In this document: positions 17,425 to 25,698 of the stretch, in pieces | How positions within the stretch are numbered: the first letter of the stretch is position 1 | Layout: every line of letters starts with the position of its first letter | NCBI GenBank assembly: GCA_900537185.1 | Contig: LS999828.1 | Coordinates: 204,359-268,358 of the forward strand | Source: Cytophagales bacterium Alg240-R148 | Lineage (GTDB): Bacteria; Bacteroidota; Bacteroidia; Cytophagales; Cyclobacteriaceae | DNA length: 64,000 nucleotides | Direction of reading: 5' to 3' | Program-made: the position numbers and the translations under genes | The notes under the pieces: model-generated | The model's input: the letters and a program-made list of their open reading frames with translations, nothing else | Told to the model about the DNA's origin: nothing | Database searches by the model: none

Positions 17425-18531
17425 TTAATTTGAAGTTGCTTTGATTGTAATTTTAAGGGGTTCCCCTTCATTCAAATGTGCAGGAACTACCGTTTCAACT
17501 ATTACCGGAATTGTTGTACCCTTGGGACTACCACCATTTTTCAACATAAATGGGAATGCTCCTCCCGTAGGCCCAATATCGGTTCCATCTGTTCCTCCAT
17601 TTAATGCTGGAGATGTGGGATCAAGTCGCAAATCCAGGGCTTTATAATTATAGGTATAAGGATCTGAAATTACAGGAACATTTCCATACATCGGATCCGT
17701 GTACTCCAAGTTGCCTCCTCCATCAAAATTTTGTTGTGGATACCCCAATGGAGGCATGGCACCACTTTCTGGAAAAGTCTGAAATGTCATGTTATTTGAA
17801 AAGGTGTTTAAGTCAAATGTACCTCCAGAGTAGATGGTATTCCGCCGGTAATAAATATTATTGAATACCAAACAGTTGTCAAGTGAACCCCAATCTCCTC
17901 TATTCGAATTTGGTCCATAACCCACAAATAAATTATTTTTTATAACAGCATTGTTTCCTGCTGTAACCATTCTACCTACAGTGAAAATATTATTGGCTAT
18001 AATGGTTCCAAAAACGTTTGCCGAAGGAAGGCCCACAACAGAATAATCTCCTTGACCAGGATAGGAAAAGTTGATGCAATTAGACACTCTGATGTTTTCA
18101 ATTCTATTCCAATACCCCCGTATTTGAGCAAAATGACAATTTTCAATGATGATATCGGAAAGTGTATAAGCAGAACCAGCGTTAATCCCTAATTGAATGT
18201 GTCGAACATTAGATATACCATTGATACGGGTTCCCGAAGCGTTGTATACATTGATTCTGTATACACTCGACACATTTGGAGATTCGGCATCCGGAAAAAG
18301 CCCAACTCCAACCAATGTAACCGGTGTATGAACTTCTACACTCCCATAAGAAGTTGGACTGGGAGCAACATATATACTGTCTCCAGGGTCAGCAGCGTCT
18401 AAAGCTTCCTGTAATGTAGGGTAAACATAGGCACCTTCTGGCGCGTTTGCATTATTATTGGCTACCCTAATCGTTTGCGCTTGAACTATAAAAGTTAAAC
18501 CAATTAAGGCCATTGTAAGTAATAATCTCAT
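17425..18531 (-). CDS. Secreted right-handed beta-helix protein
   Basis: A 368-residue exported protein: signal peptide to VQAQ, then IRVANNNANAPEGAYVYPTLQEALDAADPGDSIYVAP, the typical start of a pectate-lyase-like or choice-of-anchor beta-helix, followed by many Asn-rich rungs (IIANNIF, VIKNNLF, VFNNIYY, FSNNMTF). The end, VVPAHLNEGEPLKITIKATSN, lacks a recognisable sorting domain. No polysaccharide lyase residues can be assigned, so an adhesive or structural role is as likely as catalysis. It lies 7 bp upstream of the PKD surface protein and is probably in its operon. A close paralogue is next to it. Confidence 0.85.
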   Translation of the reverse strand: MRLLLTMALIGLTFIVQAQTIRVANNNANAPEGAYVYPTLQEALDAADPGDSIYVAPSPTSYGSVEVHTPVTLVGVGLFPDAESPNVSSVYRINVYNASGTRINGISNVRHIQLGINAGSAYTLSDIIIENCHFAQIRGYWNRIENIRVSNCINFSYPGQGDYSVVGLPSANVFGTIIANNIFTVGRMVTAGNNAVIKNNLFVGYGPNSNRGDWGSLDNCLVFNNIYYRRNTIYSGGTFDLNTFSNNMTFQTFPESGAMPPLGYPQQNFDGGGNLEYTDPMYGNVPVISDPYTYNYKALDLRLDPTSPALNGGTDGTDIGPTGGAFPFMLKNGGSPKGTTIPVIVETVVPAHLNEGEPLKITIKATSN

Positions 18532-18633
18532 AAAATTTCAACGTTTTATTATTTTCTCTAATTTTTAAATAGGGTGCTTTCTCCTATTAGACAACCGACT
18601 TTCAATTTTTAAACCGACTTGTTTTTGTGAAAA

Positions 18634-19755
18634 TTAATTGTTGGACTTTGCACTTATACTAATCGGAAGCACTTGGCCTTGATTTATTAAACCTGGCACA
18701 ACTACTTCTTGAATGGTGGGAATATTAGTGCCAAATATTTTTCCTTCTAAATCTACTGTAAACGGAAACTGGCCACCAGTAGGCCCTATGTCGGTTCCAT
18801 CAGAACCGGCATTTATTATGGCCGCCCCATCCACCGGAGTGAGGTCATTATTTGTAAAAGACCAAGCATAAAATGCAAGGGCCGTATAGCCCGGATCCGT
18901 TTCTATTATATTCCCACCGCCATCCAGATTTGCCTCTCCTCCCACTGGATCGGGTGGAAAATCTTGATATGCATCGTTCACATTAAAAGTAAGATTGTAT
19001 GAAAATGTGTTTTTCTCAAAATAATCTCTTCCCCGAACAGGTTTGCCATAAAAAACATTGTTGCTGATAATGCAATTAACAACCGAACCAAAGGTGTAGT
19101 TACCAGAACCTTCTCCTGCCCCAATAAACAGGTTGTTCTTTATTTGTGTATAGTTGCCTGCATTAATAAGCGGAAGGTCCGGTCTGATCCAAAAAGTATT
19201 TTCCATTATATTATTGGCAATAACACAGTTTTGTAATTTTGTATCCGTAGCAAGGGTAATGATATAAGTATTGGCAGTATGGCTAACACAATTAGAAATA
19301 CGGAGCCCATCGATGTTATTGGTAGTAGTATTTTGTACTATGCGCCCAAACCTACTGAACTCTATTACTATATCCGATAAAGTATATACAGGGCCAGTTC
19401 CGGAAGCCAAATTCGTTAAGACAATGTTCAACCCTCTAATGACTGTACCGGAAGCTGCTGCAGTGTTTAAATCCATGCTATTAACATGCGAAGTATAATT
19501 GAAGGTTGTATTGGGGTTGTACCCTATTCCTTTAAAGGTTAACTGTTTGTCCACAACAACGTCACCATAAGTAGTTCCACTTGGTATTACATGTATGATA
19601 TCTCCTGCAGTTGCCGCATCTATTGCGTCTTGTAAACTGGAAAAAACATGGCTTCCCTCCGAGGCGTCTGCATTGTTGTTGGCTACCCAAATATTCTGTG
19701 CCAACCCTAATTGGACGGTGCCTAATAAGCCCATTAGTAAAATAAATTTCATCAT
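18634..19755 (-). CDS. Secreted right-handed beta-helix protein, paralogue
   Basis: A 373-residue exported protein, parallel to its downstream neighbour in every part: signal peptide, IWVANNNADASEGSHVFSSL, a DAIDAATAGDIIHVIP rung, repeated NN-rich rungs (CVIANNIME, IKNNLFIG, IISNNVFYG), the shared DGTDIGPTGG motif near the C-terminus and an ending VVPGLINQGQVLPISISAKS. The two clearly derive from a tandem duplication but have diverged widely in the middle. The first of two adjacent Met codons is used here; the second is one codon later. It is the first gene of a likely four-gene surface operon ending in porP/sprF, divergent from the sigma gene at 19859. Confidence 0.84.
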   Translation of the reverse strand: MMKFILLMGLLGTVQLGLAQNIWVANNNADASEGSHVFSSLQDAIDAATAGDIIHVIPSGTTYGDVVVDKQLTFKGIGYNPNTTFNYTSHVNSMDLNTAAASGTVIRGLNIVLTNLASGTGPVYTLSDIVIEFSRFGRIVQNTTTNNIDGLRISNCVSHTANTYIITLATDTKLQNCVIANNIMENTFWIRPDLPLINAGNYTQIKNNLFIGAGEGSGNYTFGSVVNCIISNNVFYGKPVRGRDYFEKNTFSYNLTFNVNDAYQDFPPDPVGGEANLDGGGNIIETDPGYTALAFYAWSFTNNDLTPVDGAAIINAGSDGTDIGPTGGQFPFTVDLEGKIFGTNIPTIQEVVVPGLINQGQVLPISISAKSNN

Positions 19756-19858
19756 CGTTTTGTAGTTTTGTGTTTAATGCTTATTTCGTTGTTTGTTAAA
19801 AGGTTAACAGCGCATTGAAAAAAAAATGTTTACCTTTTTTCATTTTTAGTAATAAGCA

Positions 19859-20404
19859 ATGACAGAACAGGAAAAAGCAGCCACGATAGAAAGCCTAAAA
19901 CGGGGGGATGAAAAAGCCTTTAAGGCCATCTATTTGGATACTAAGAGTCAATTTATACCATGGATTAAAACACAATATGGTTTAAACGAAGACAATGCCC
20001 TGGACCTCTATCAATCTGCATTTTCAGTTTTTTATGAAAAAGTGGAGGGTGGTAGTTTTAATTTTAGTCAATCGGCTCCAGCTACTTATATTATTGCGAT
20101 TGGCAAAAATTTGGCGTTAAAAACATTGAAGCAAAATTCAAAAGTATTGGACCCAAAAGAATTAATTTTCCAACATTACACACAGGAAGATGGGGAAGAA
20201 AAAAAGGTTTTACTTAAGAAAATGCTGCTGGGTTTGGAACAGTTAAAAGAACCGTGTAAAACATTGTTGGAGATGTACTATTACAAAAAAATGTCTTTGA
20301 AAGAAATTGGAAATAAAATGAACCATGGTAACGCCAATGTAACCAAGACACAAAAATCCAGGTGTTTAAATTATTTGAAAAAATTAATAAAAAAGGACAA
20401 ATGA
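19859..20404 (+). CDS. ECF-type RNA polymerase sigma factor
   Basis: A 181-residue sigma-70 family protein of the extracytoplasmic function type. Region 2 is seen as LKRGDEKAFKAIYLDTKSQF...NALDLYQSAFSVFYEKV, and region 4 as LEQLKEPCKTLLEMYYYKKMSLKEIGNKMNH with a basic C-terminal helix. It overlaps the downstream membrane TPR gene by 4 bp (ATGA), the arrangement of a sigma factor and its regulator. Divergent from the beta-helix/surface operon only 103 bp away, which could be a target. The CHAT protease gene converges from the other side. Confidence 0.92.
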   Translation: MTEQEKAATIESLKRGDEKAFKAIYLDTKSQFIPWIKTQYGLNEDNALDLYQSAFSVFYEKVEGGSFNFSQSAPATYIIAIGKNLALKTLKQNSKVLDPKELIFQHYTQEDGEEKKVLLKKMLLGLEQLKEPCKTLLEMYYYKKMSLKEIGNKMNHGNANVTKTQKSRCLNYLKKLIKKDK

Positions 20405-21108
20405 ACTTCGAAGAAAACAAAGACCTTTTTATTAGGGGTGCATTAAATGAAGAAGAAACCTTAAAGTTTCTAGATTCGTTAGATAAGGCTCAAAAAAAAG
20501 AAATAGAGGAAGCAATGGAGTTATCTGCGGCTTTTCAAATTAAAAAAGCCGAGTCCAACTTAAAAAAGATCCAACAATATGAATCTAAGAAAACCAAGGT
20601 TGTTGCATTTCGGGCATGGGCAGCTGCAGCGGCTAGTTTGTTGTTGTTGGCCGTTTTTATTTGGATCTCCAAAGACTCCGGAGCAGAGAAGCTTGCCAAC
20701 CAGCATTTTTCTCCCTACCCCAACATAGCGCAACCAACCATGCGCAATGCTTCCGAAGCAGCAAAGGACCCAGGTTTTCTTGCATACGATGCAAAGGACT
20801 ACCACTCTGCCTTAAATGCATTTAACAACAAAGATTCTGAATTAGACACCATTGCTTTCTATAAAGTCAATTGTTTGTTGGCCCTTAAAGAGCCACAACA
20901 AGCTTTAGCACTTCTCGAAATGCTCAATCAAAAAGAAAGCACTGCTTTTATACTTCCTAGAAAATGGCTGGAGGCCCTTATTATGCTAATGAACAAAGAA
21001 TACGATCAAGCTATAATTGCTTTGAACCAATACTTTGCTTCTGGAAATGCCATTGAAAAACAAAAAGCCAAAAATCTAATTAAAGAAATTGAACAACTCA
21101 GGCCTTAG
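20401..21108 (+). CDS. Single-pass membrane protein with TPR-like C-terminus, probable anti-sigma partner
   Basis: A 235-residue protein. Residues 1-70 are cytoplasmic-type, charged helices (ELFIRGALNEEETLKFLDSL-like opening), residues about 71-90 form one membrane segment (AWAAAAASLLLLAVFIWIS), and the remainder is a periplasmic helical region with TPR-like repeats (FLAYDAKDYHSALNAFNN, VNCLLALKEPQQALALLEML, LIMLMNKEYDQAIIALNQYF). The start at 20401 overlaps the sigma stop; a longer ORF begins inside the sigma gene and is rejected. Topology, position and coupling suggest an anti-sigma-like regulator, but no ZAS zinc motif is visible. Its C-terminus overlaps the convergent CHAT gene by 11 bp. 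Confidence 0.8.
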   Translation: MNFEENKDLFIRGALNEEETLKFLDSLDKAQKKEIEEAMELSAAFQIKKAESNLKKIQQYESKKTKVVAFRAWAAAAASLLLLAVFIWISKDSGAEKLANQHFSPYPNIAQPTMRNASEAAKDPGFLAYDAKDYHSALNAFNNKDSELDTIAFYKVNCLLALKEPQQALALLEMLNQKESTAFILPRKWLEALIMLMNKEYDQAIIALNQYFASGNAIEKQKAKNLIKEIEQLRP

Positions 21109-24100
21109 ATTTCAATCGTTGTCTTCGTTTGTAAATAGCAAAGGCAAATACCCCTAAAAACATTACAAATAGCGCATTTTGTATCCATAGACTGTGGTTA
21201 TTTAGTTGAATGGTTTGGTTTTGTCCATAGTACATCCAGCTCCCCCATATAAACGGATTGTCGTACAGGTCTGGGTAGCGATTGAGCCAAGCCATTCTCG
21301 TATTTTTGAGGGCATGGGATGCCGTTTGTCCATCGGCTATTTTTGTGTAATACAAATCAAAAAATTCTGCTGTGGCTTGGTCCGACACTTCCCATCTAGC
21401 CGAGAGCAGGTTTTGACTCCCTGCAAAAGCAAATGCTCTATTCAGACTCATCATGCCCTCTCCCCCTAAAAATTCATCTTTACCAGCACTACATGCAGAA
21501 AGCGTTAGCAGCAAAGTCCGAAAATTCAAATTATAAATCTCTTCTGCTGATAAGGCGTGTAGCCCTGTGGAGTCAGAAAAGTAAAGGGCATCAATACCAG
21601 CGTACTCGGCACCAGTATGGGTTGCAAGGTGAACGATTGATTTCCCATCGGCCTGGTCAATAAAATTATGAACAGAAGCTTCCTGCCCAACAAAAGACTC
21701 AATATTAAACTTTTCTGACAAAGTAGCTACTTCCACTGCTGCAGATGGCAATAGTTTAAAACGGGTACCCTCAAAACCCGGAGCAAATGCTACTCCCTCG
21801 CTCAATTCAAAATCGGGTTCCACAGAACGCACTATCCAATTACAAGAAAAAGAATAACTCACGGCCACTTCTTCAAAAAGATACCGCTCCTGCTTTAGCA
21901 AATCGAAGGGTACTTTGTACAAGATCCCATCGGGGATCACATACATATTATCAATTTCTACTGGTATGCTACTAGGCAATAGTGCGCCATAGAGTTGTGC
22001 AGATAATGAAGTAAATTGGCTTTGGTTTCTTGTAAGTATGGCATTGTTTAACTGCTCTACAGCAGCACTTTTTACAGCATTAATATTGTGCATAGTACAG
22101 CTTTCTTTGCGGATGTCAAACCGAACCACAAAACCATCCAACTCCTGATAAAAAAGAACCAAATCTCCATTGTTTAAAGACGATTGGAATTCTTTCAATT
22201 CTAAGTTTGGCATTTCATACCGCAGTTGGTAATACTGCGCATGGTTTTCCTTAAATATTTGCACAACAGAATCTATTTTCCCCCTTACCTCAACCAACGC
22301 ATCTACTTCTTGTAAGTCTTTTGATTTATAGCGGTTCCAGAGCAATTGCTCCTGGATAAGAAGTGCCCGTTCTGTTTCCAACAAATGTGGTGGAACTCCG
22401 GCAAAAGATTGCAATCGGGTTTCATTTTGTGCCAACTTTAACTTTTGCGCCTTTCCGTACTCCGACCAATACCAAGCCTTTTCGATTAAGTCTTTTGAAG
22501 GCTGTTTGTTGTGGCGTGACACAAAAGTCTGCACACAAGATTTAAAAAAATCATTTATTTTGTTCAGCACAAAATGGGAAGTCTTGCCTCTGGTAAAAGA
22601 GGCATTTATTATCTTGATTACCTCTACACCATACTTCATAATGGGTTCTATTACCAGAGCACCTTCCCCTTTTTGACTTACCAGTTTTAAGTTAAAAGAT
22701 ACAATTTCCAGCAACAACAACTTTTTAAACGTTAATGCCGGATTGGGATACCCGTTGGGTAAATGGTGTTGGCTTATGTTGTGGTAGGCCTGTTGCATCC
22801 ATTTATCGGATTCCTCCAGTTTCCCTAAATTAAAATAGAGCTGTGCCATTTCTAAACTCACTTCGGCCTTTTGAGGATGCGCTCCTTTAAATTGACGGTC
22901 TAAATAGTGGATGGACTTTTTGAAATAGACTACTGCTGCGTCCTTTTCATGCAGCCCAACCAACACTTGAGCCATTGCCCAATTCGACTCAAAACTTTCG
23001 TTTCCATCGGGCTTATCCATAAGAATTTCCTGGCTCTTTTGAATATAAATTAATGCCGAGTCATACTCTTTTTTGTGTGCCAATACTTGCGCAATTTTTG
23101 TATAGGCAGAAGCCGTAAAAGGATGGCTTGGCCCGTTGGCTCCTTCCATTTCCTTTAATTCCTTTTTGTGGTACTCGAGCGCTTGGTCAAAATTACCCAC
23201 CTGCATGGCAGTTGTACCTACTTGGGCATAAGAATGCCCTAATGTGGTATGGGGAGAAGCCAGCAAAGCCTGCTTCGATTGTAGGCCTTGTTGCATATAA
23301 TCCCAAGCTTTCTCCAACTCCCCCATCTCGGCATATACACTTGCAATGTTGTTGTAGCTGGAACCTATGCTGCTATGGGTGGGGTCCATGGAACGGAGCT
23401 TAACTTCAAGCCCTTTTTCAAAGTATTCAATCGCCTCCGCATAATATCCTTTGTAATACCAAACTGCTCCCAAATTATTAATAGAAGAACCATAATCGGG
23501 GTGTCCAATTAAATCTAAAGATTCAAAAATACCTTCGGCTGTGCTATAATGCACGATGGCTTGGTCATAGTCCGACTTTAAAAAATAGGCATTGCCTATT
23601 ATTACCGATGTTTTACCGATCGAACGCAAATTGCTGACACTATCAATTAATGATACCTCAATCGCCTCGTTCAATATGCTAATGGCCGTATCGTACTCGG
23701 TAGTTCTGTAATATACCTGACCAATATTGAGCAAAGAATTGGCTAACAACCCTGCACTTGCATTTGCAGACTTCCTTAATTCGTAAGCTTCTGTAAAAAA
23801 GTCAATTGCTGCCGCGTATTGGTTGTTTTCTAAATTGGCCTTGCCGATATAGTTTATTTGAGTAGATTTTTCTATTACAAATTCATTGGGAACTTCGTAA
23901 CCGCGCAGGTAGTCCAAAGCTTTTTTATAATTCCCCTTGTTGATGTAACATTCCGCAATTTTATTTTTTGCTTGGTAATGTCTATTGGACGATTCGTCCA
24001 ATAGAAGGTACCGTTCAAAACCAGCGATTGCGCTATCGTACTTAGATTGGACTCTGTTTAATTCGGCTTTGTCAAAAATGGCATCTTGTGCTTGTACATT

Positions 24101-24154
24101 GGCCCACAACAGCACAGCCCACAAAACCAGTAGGTGTTTTTTTATCATCAACAA
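21098..24154 (-). CDS. TPR-CHAT domain protease, exported and membrane-anchored
   Basis: A 1018-residue protein: N-terminal signal peptide (LVLWAVLLWANVQAQ), about twelve TPR units across residues 30-480 (many with A-x-Y-x-x-A and G-N/D patterns), a helical linker, and a CHAT (caspase/HetF-associated with TPR) domain from about 720. The catalytic pair is visible: His846 in HLATHTG and Cys888 in LSACSAG, with WEVSD and NPFIWGSW as in other CHAT domains. A C-terminal membrane segment (about 992-1007) is followed by basic residues. The TPR and protease parts are therefore periplasmic. Convergent with the sigma/TPR pair; cleavage of a partner is inferred, not shown. The ATG two codons in (24148) is an alternative start. 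Confidence 0.92.
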   Translation of the reverse strand: MLMIKKHLLVLWAVLLWANVQAQDAIFDKAELNRVQSKYDSAIAGFERYLLLDESSNRHYQAKNKIAECYINKGNYKKALDYLRGYEVPNEFVIEKSTQINYIGKANLENNQYAAAIDFFTEAYELRKSANASAGLLANSLLNIGQVYYRTTEYDTAISILNEAIEVSLIDSVSNLRSIGKTSVIIGNAYFLKSDYDQAIVHYSTAEGIFESLDLIGHPDYGSSINNLGAVWYYKGYYAEAIEYFEKGLEVKLRSMDPTHSSIGSSYNNIASVYAEMGELEKAWDYMQQGLQSKQALLASPHTTLGHSYAQVGTTAMQVGNFDQALEYHKKELKEMEGANGPSHPFTASAYTKIAQVLAHKKEYDSALIYIQKSQEILMDKPDGNESFESNWAMAQVLVGLHEKDAAVVYFKKSIHYLDRQFKGAHPQKAEVSLEMAQLYFNLGKLEESDKWMQQAYHNISQHHLPNGYPNPALTFKKLLLLEIVSFNLKLVSQKGEGALVIEPIMKYGVEVIKIINASFTRGKTSHFVLNKINDFFKSCVQTFVSRHNKQPSKDLIEKAWYWSEYGKAQKLKLAQNETRLQSFAGVPPHLLETERALLIQEQLLWNRYKSKDLQEVDALVEVRGKIDSVVQIFKENHAQYYQLRYEMPNLELKEFQSSLNNGDLVLFYQELDGFVVRFDIRKESCTMHNINAVKSAAVEQLNNAILTRNQSQFTSLSAQLYGALLPSSIPVEIDNMYVIPDGILYKVPFDLLKQERYLFEEVAVSYSFSCNWIVRSVEPDFELSEGVAFAPGFEGTRFKLLPSAAVEVATLSEKFNIESFVGQEASVHNFIDQADGKSIVHLATHTGAEYAGIDALYFSDSTGLHALSAEEIYNLNFRTLLLTLSACSAGKDEFLGGEGMMSLNRAFAFAGSQNLLSARWEVSDQATAEFFDLYYTKIADGQTASHALKNTRMAWLNRYPDLYDNPFIWGSWMYYGQNQTIQLNNHSLWIQNALFVMFLGVFAFAIYKRRQRLKSKA

Positions 24155-24169
24155 TTATTATTTTATACT

Positions 24170-24709
24170 CTAAAAGGACTCGTACTTAAACTTCTGCCCA
24201 CCAACCGAAGCTTCGTACATCAACCCTCCTTTTTGTGTTGTAAATACTGCAACCCCATCAATGTACTTAGCATCAAGTGAAGCACCTGCGGCAGCTGCTA
24301 CCGCTGATAATTGAGCCGAAAACTCTAGTTTATTCCCTTTAAACCGATCCATATCGGCCTTCTTTTCAAAAAAAACAACCTCCCTATAGGCTTGTCCTCC
24401 AGCCTGCAAACCAATACTTACTTGAGACAATTTGGCGGTGCCAATTTCGGCTCCTTTTTGAAAGACTATCCCATGGCCACTAGCTGCACCAACCCCAAGC
24501 CCGCCTTTGCCAACATTTGGAAATATGGCATAGCCATAAGCAGATGAAAAGAAAGTAGCTAGATCTGGGTCTTTTTTTAAAAAAGCAGCTTTTGCTTCTT
24601 TTGAATCTGCCTTAATTTCAGCTATTTTTTTGTCTGATTGGGCATTCGAATTTGCAGATATGCTCAAAACTAAGAAGACCAAAAAGTATTGTAAGTATTT
24701 CATATTCAA
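24170..24709 (-). CDS. SYLF (Ysc84-like) domain protein, exported
   Basis: A 179-residue exported protein with signal peptide to SNAQ and a SYLF domain, recognised by FFSSAYGYAIFPNVGKGGLGVGAASGHGIVF and later SIGLQAGGQAYREVVFF and GAVFTTQKGGLMYEASVGG-like strands. SYLF domains bind acidic lipids; bacterial periplasmic versions are common but of unknown role. It lies 15 bp upstream of the CHAT gene on the same strand and is probably the first gene of a two-gene operon, so its function may be tied to CHAT protein at the envelope. The second Met (24703) is an alternative start. Confidence 0.88.
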   Translation of the reverse strand: MNMKYLQYFLVFLVLSISANSNAQSDKKIAEIKADSKEAKAAFLKKDPDLATFFSSAYGYAIFPNVGKGGLGVGAASGHGIVFQKGAEIGTAKLSQVSIGLQAGGQAYREVVFFEKKADMDRFKGNKLEFSAQLSAVAAAAGASLDAKYIDGVAVFTTQKGGLMYEASVGGQKFKYESF

Positions 24710-24810
24710 ATAATGGTTATGTGAGTGCCAACTACATTACAAAATAAATATACTTATTTTCAATTTCATTCAAATAAAAAACAATCAGAATTGTTTTCTG
24801 CTGCTACAAA

Positions 24811-24840
24811 TAAAAAAGGCCTCTAAAATTAGAGGCCCCA
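24811..24840 (-). terminator. Intrinsic terminator of the gene at 24868-25308
   Basis: GGCCTCTA / TAGAGGCC with a 4-nt loop, followed on the minus strand by TTTTTTA, 28 bp after the stop at 24868. Confidence 0.88.
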
Positions 24841-24867
24841 ATAAGCTATTACCAAATCTATACAATT

Positions 24868-25308
24868 CTATTTATTAAACACCCAGCGCAAGTTGAGGCC
24901 AAAACCACCGGTACGAAAATCAGTATCTTCAATTATAACAAAGGTAGGCCTCCAATCTGCTCCTAGTGCCAGTGGCACTCCATTAAAATGGTATTCAATA
25001 CCAATTTCTCCACTCACACCTAATAAAAAAGGATCCCCTAAAAACAAGGATGGCCCTGCCCCAACATACCAGTAAAATGCTTCTCCCCCGAGTGGTTTAT
25101 ACAAGAAATCCCATAACGCTTCTACGCCTACACCATTCCCAAAGGAAACATCGGCATGTATTCTACTGAATTCTCCCAGGCCAAAGACAGCGTCCACGGC
25201 AGCACTATTGCTACCCAGCGCATCTCCAAACCGCACACCCAATTCTTGTGCATTTACTCCATAAAACATCGTACATAACAGCACTATTAAGTATACTTTC
25301 TTTAACAT
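24868..25308 (-). CDS. Small exported outer-membrane beta-barrel-like protein
   Basis: A 146-residue secreted protein: signal peptide to YGVNAQ, then alternating strands with Gly-rich turns (VGVEALWDFLYKPLGGEAFYWYVGAGPSL-like) and a final strand FGLNLRWVFNK ending in an aromatic and Lys. This resembles the DUF3996/OmpW-like small eight-strand barrels. No specific substrate can be read. Monocistronic, with its own terminator; 390 bp of AT-rich DNA lies upstream. Confidence 0.75.
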   Translation of the reverse strand: MLKKVYLIVLLCTMFYGVNAQELGVRFGDALGSNSAAVDAVFGLGEFSRIHADVSFGNGVGVEALWDFLYKPLGGEAFYWYVGAGPSLFLGDPFLLGVSGEIGIEYHFNGVPLALGADWRPTFVIIEDTDFRTGGFGLNLRWVFNK

Positions 25309-25698
25309 AACAAAGGGTTTAGGTTGTAATTAATTTAAGATTGTTGTTTAGTGAAAATCATTTTTATTTACCTACAAGAACAAACTCGGAGGCACAATGT
25401 TTTTAAAATACAAAAAAAGAACTTAAACACCAACAGAAACACAAGAACTTAAACAACTGAAATACAAACCATAAAGCGTACAAAACAGCAAAAGCATACG
25501 AAACAACTCTATTAAAATAATACCAACATTCATTTAAATATTACGAACACATTATTAGAAACACCACATTGTTTAGACAACGAATTTCAATATTTCACAA
25601 AAGGAATCGGATTATTTGCTCTAAATTTCTAAATTTGCTGACCTTTTATTCAAAGGTGGAATTGTTTGAAATTGATCGCACTTGCACGAGGATACTGA
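25309..25698. other. 390-bp intergenic region, AT-rich
   Basis: Between the divergent genes at 24868-25308 and 25699. Very A-rich and G-poor on the plus strand from about 25380 to 25570; no open frame of note and no inverted repeat strong enough to report. The promoter element at 25630 is the only signal I see. Confidence 0.6.
25630..25637 (+). promoter_or_regulatory. -7 element TAAATTTG before the arginine decarboxylase gene
   Basis: Exact match to TAnnTTTG, 61 bp before the ATG. No TTG is found at -33 distance, so this is half-supported. Confidence 0.4.

Noticed and set aside
21098..24154. CHAT protein as part of a type III-E CRISPR or gasdermin defence system
   Set aside because: No CRISPR array, Cas protein or gasdermin-like gene is nearby, and the protein has a signal peptide and membrane anchor, unlike those cytosolic proteases.
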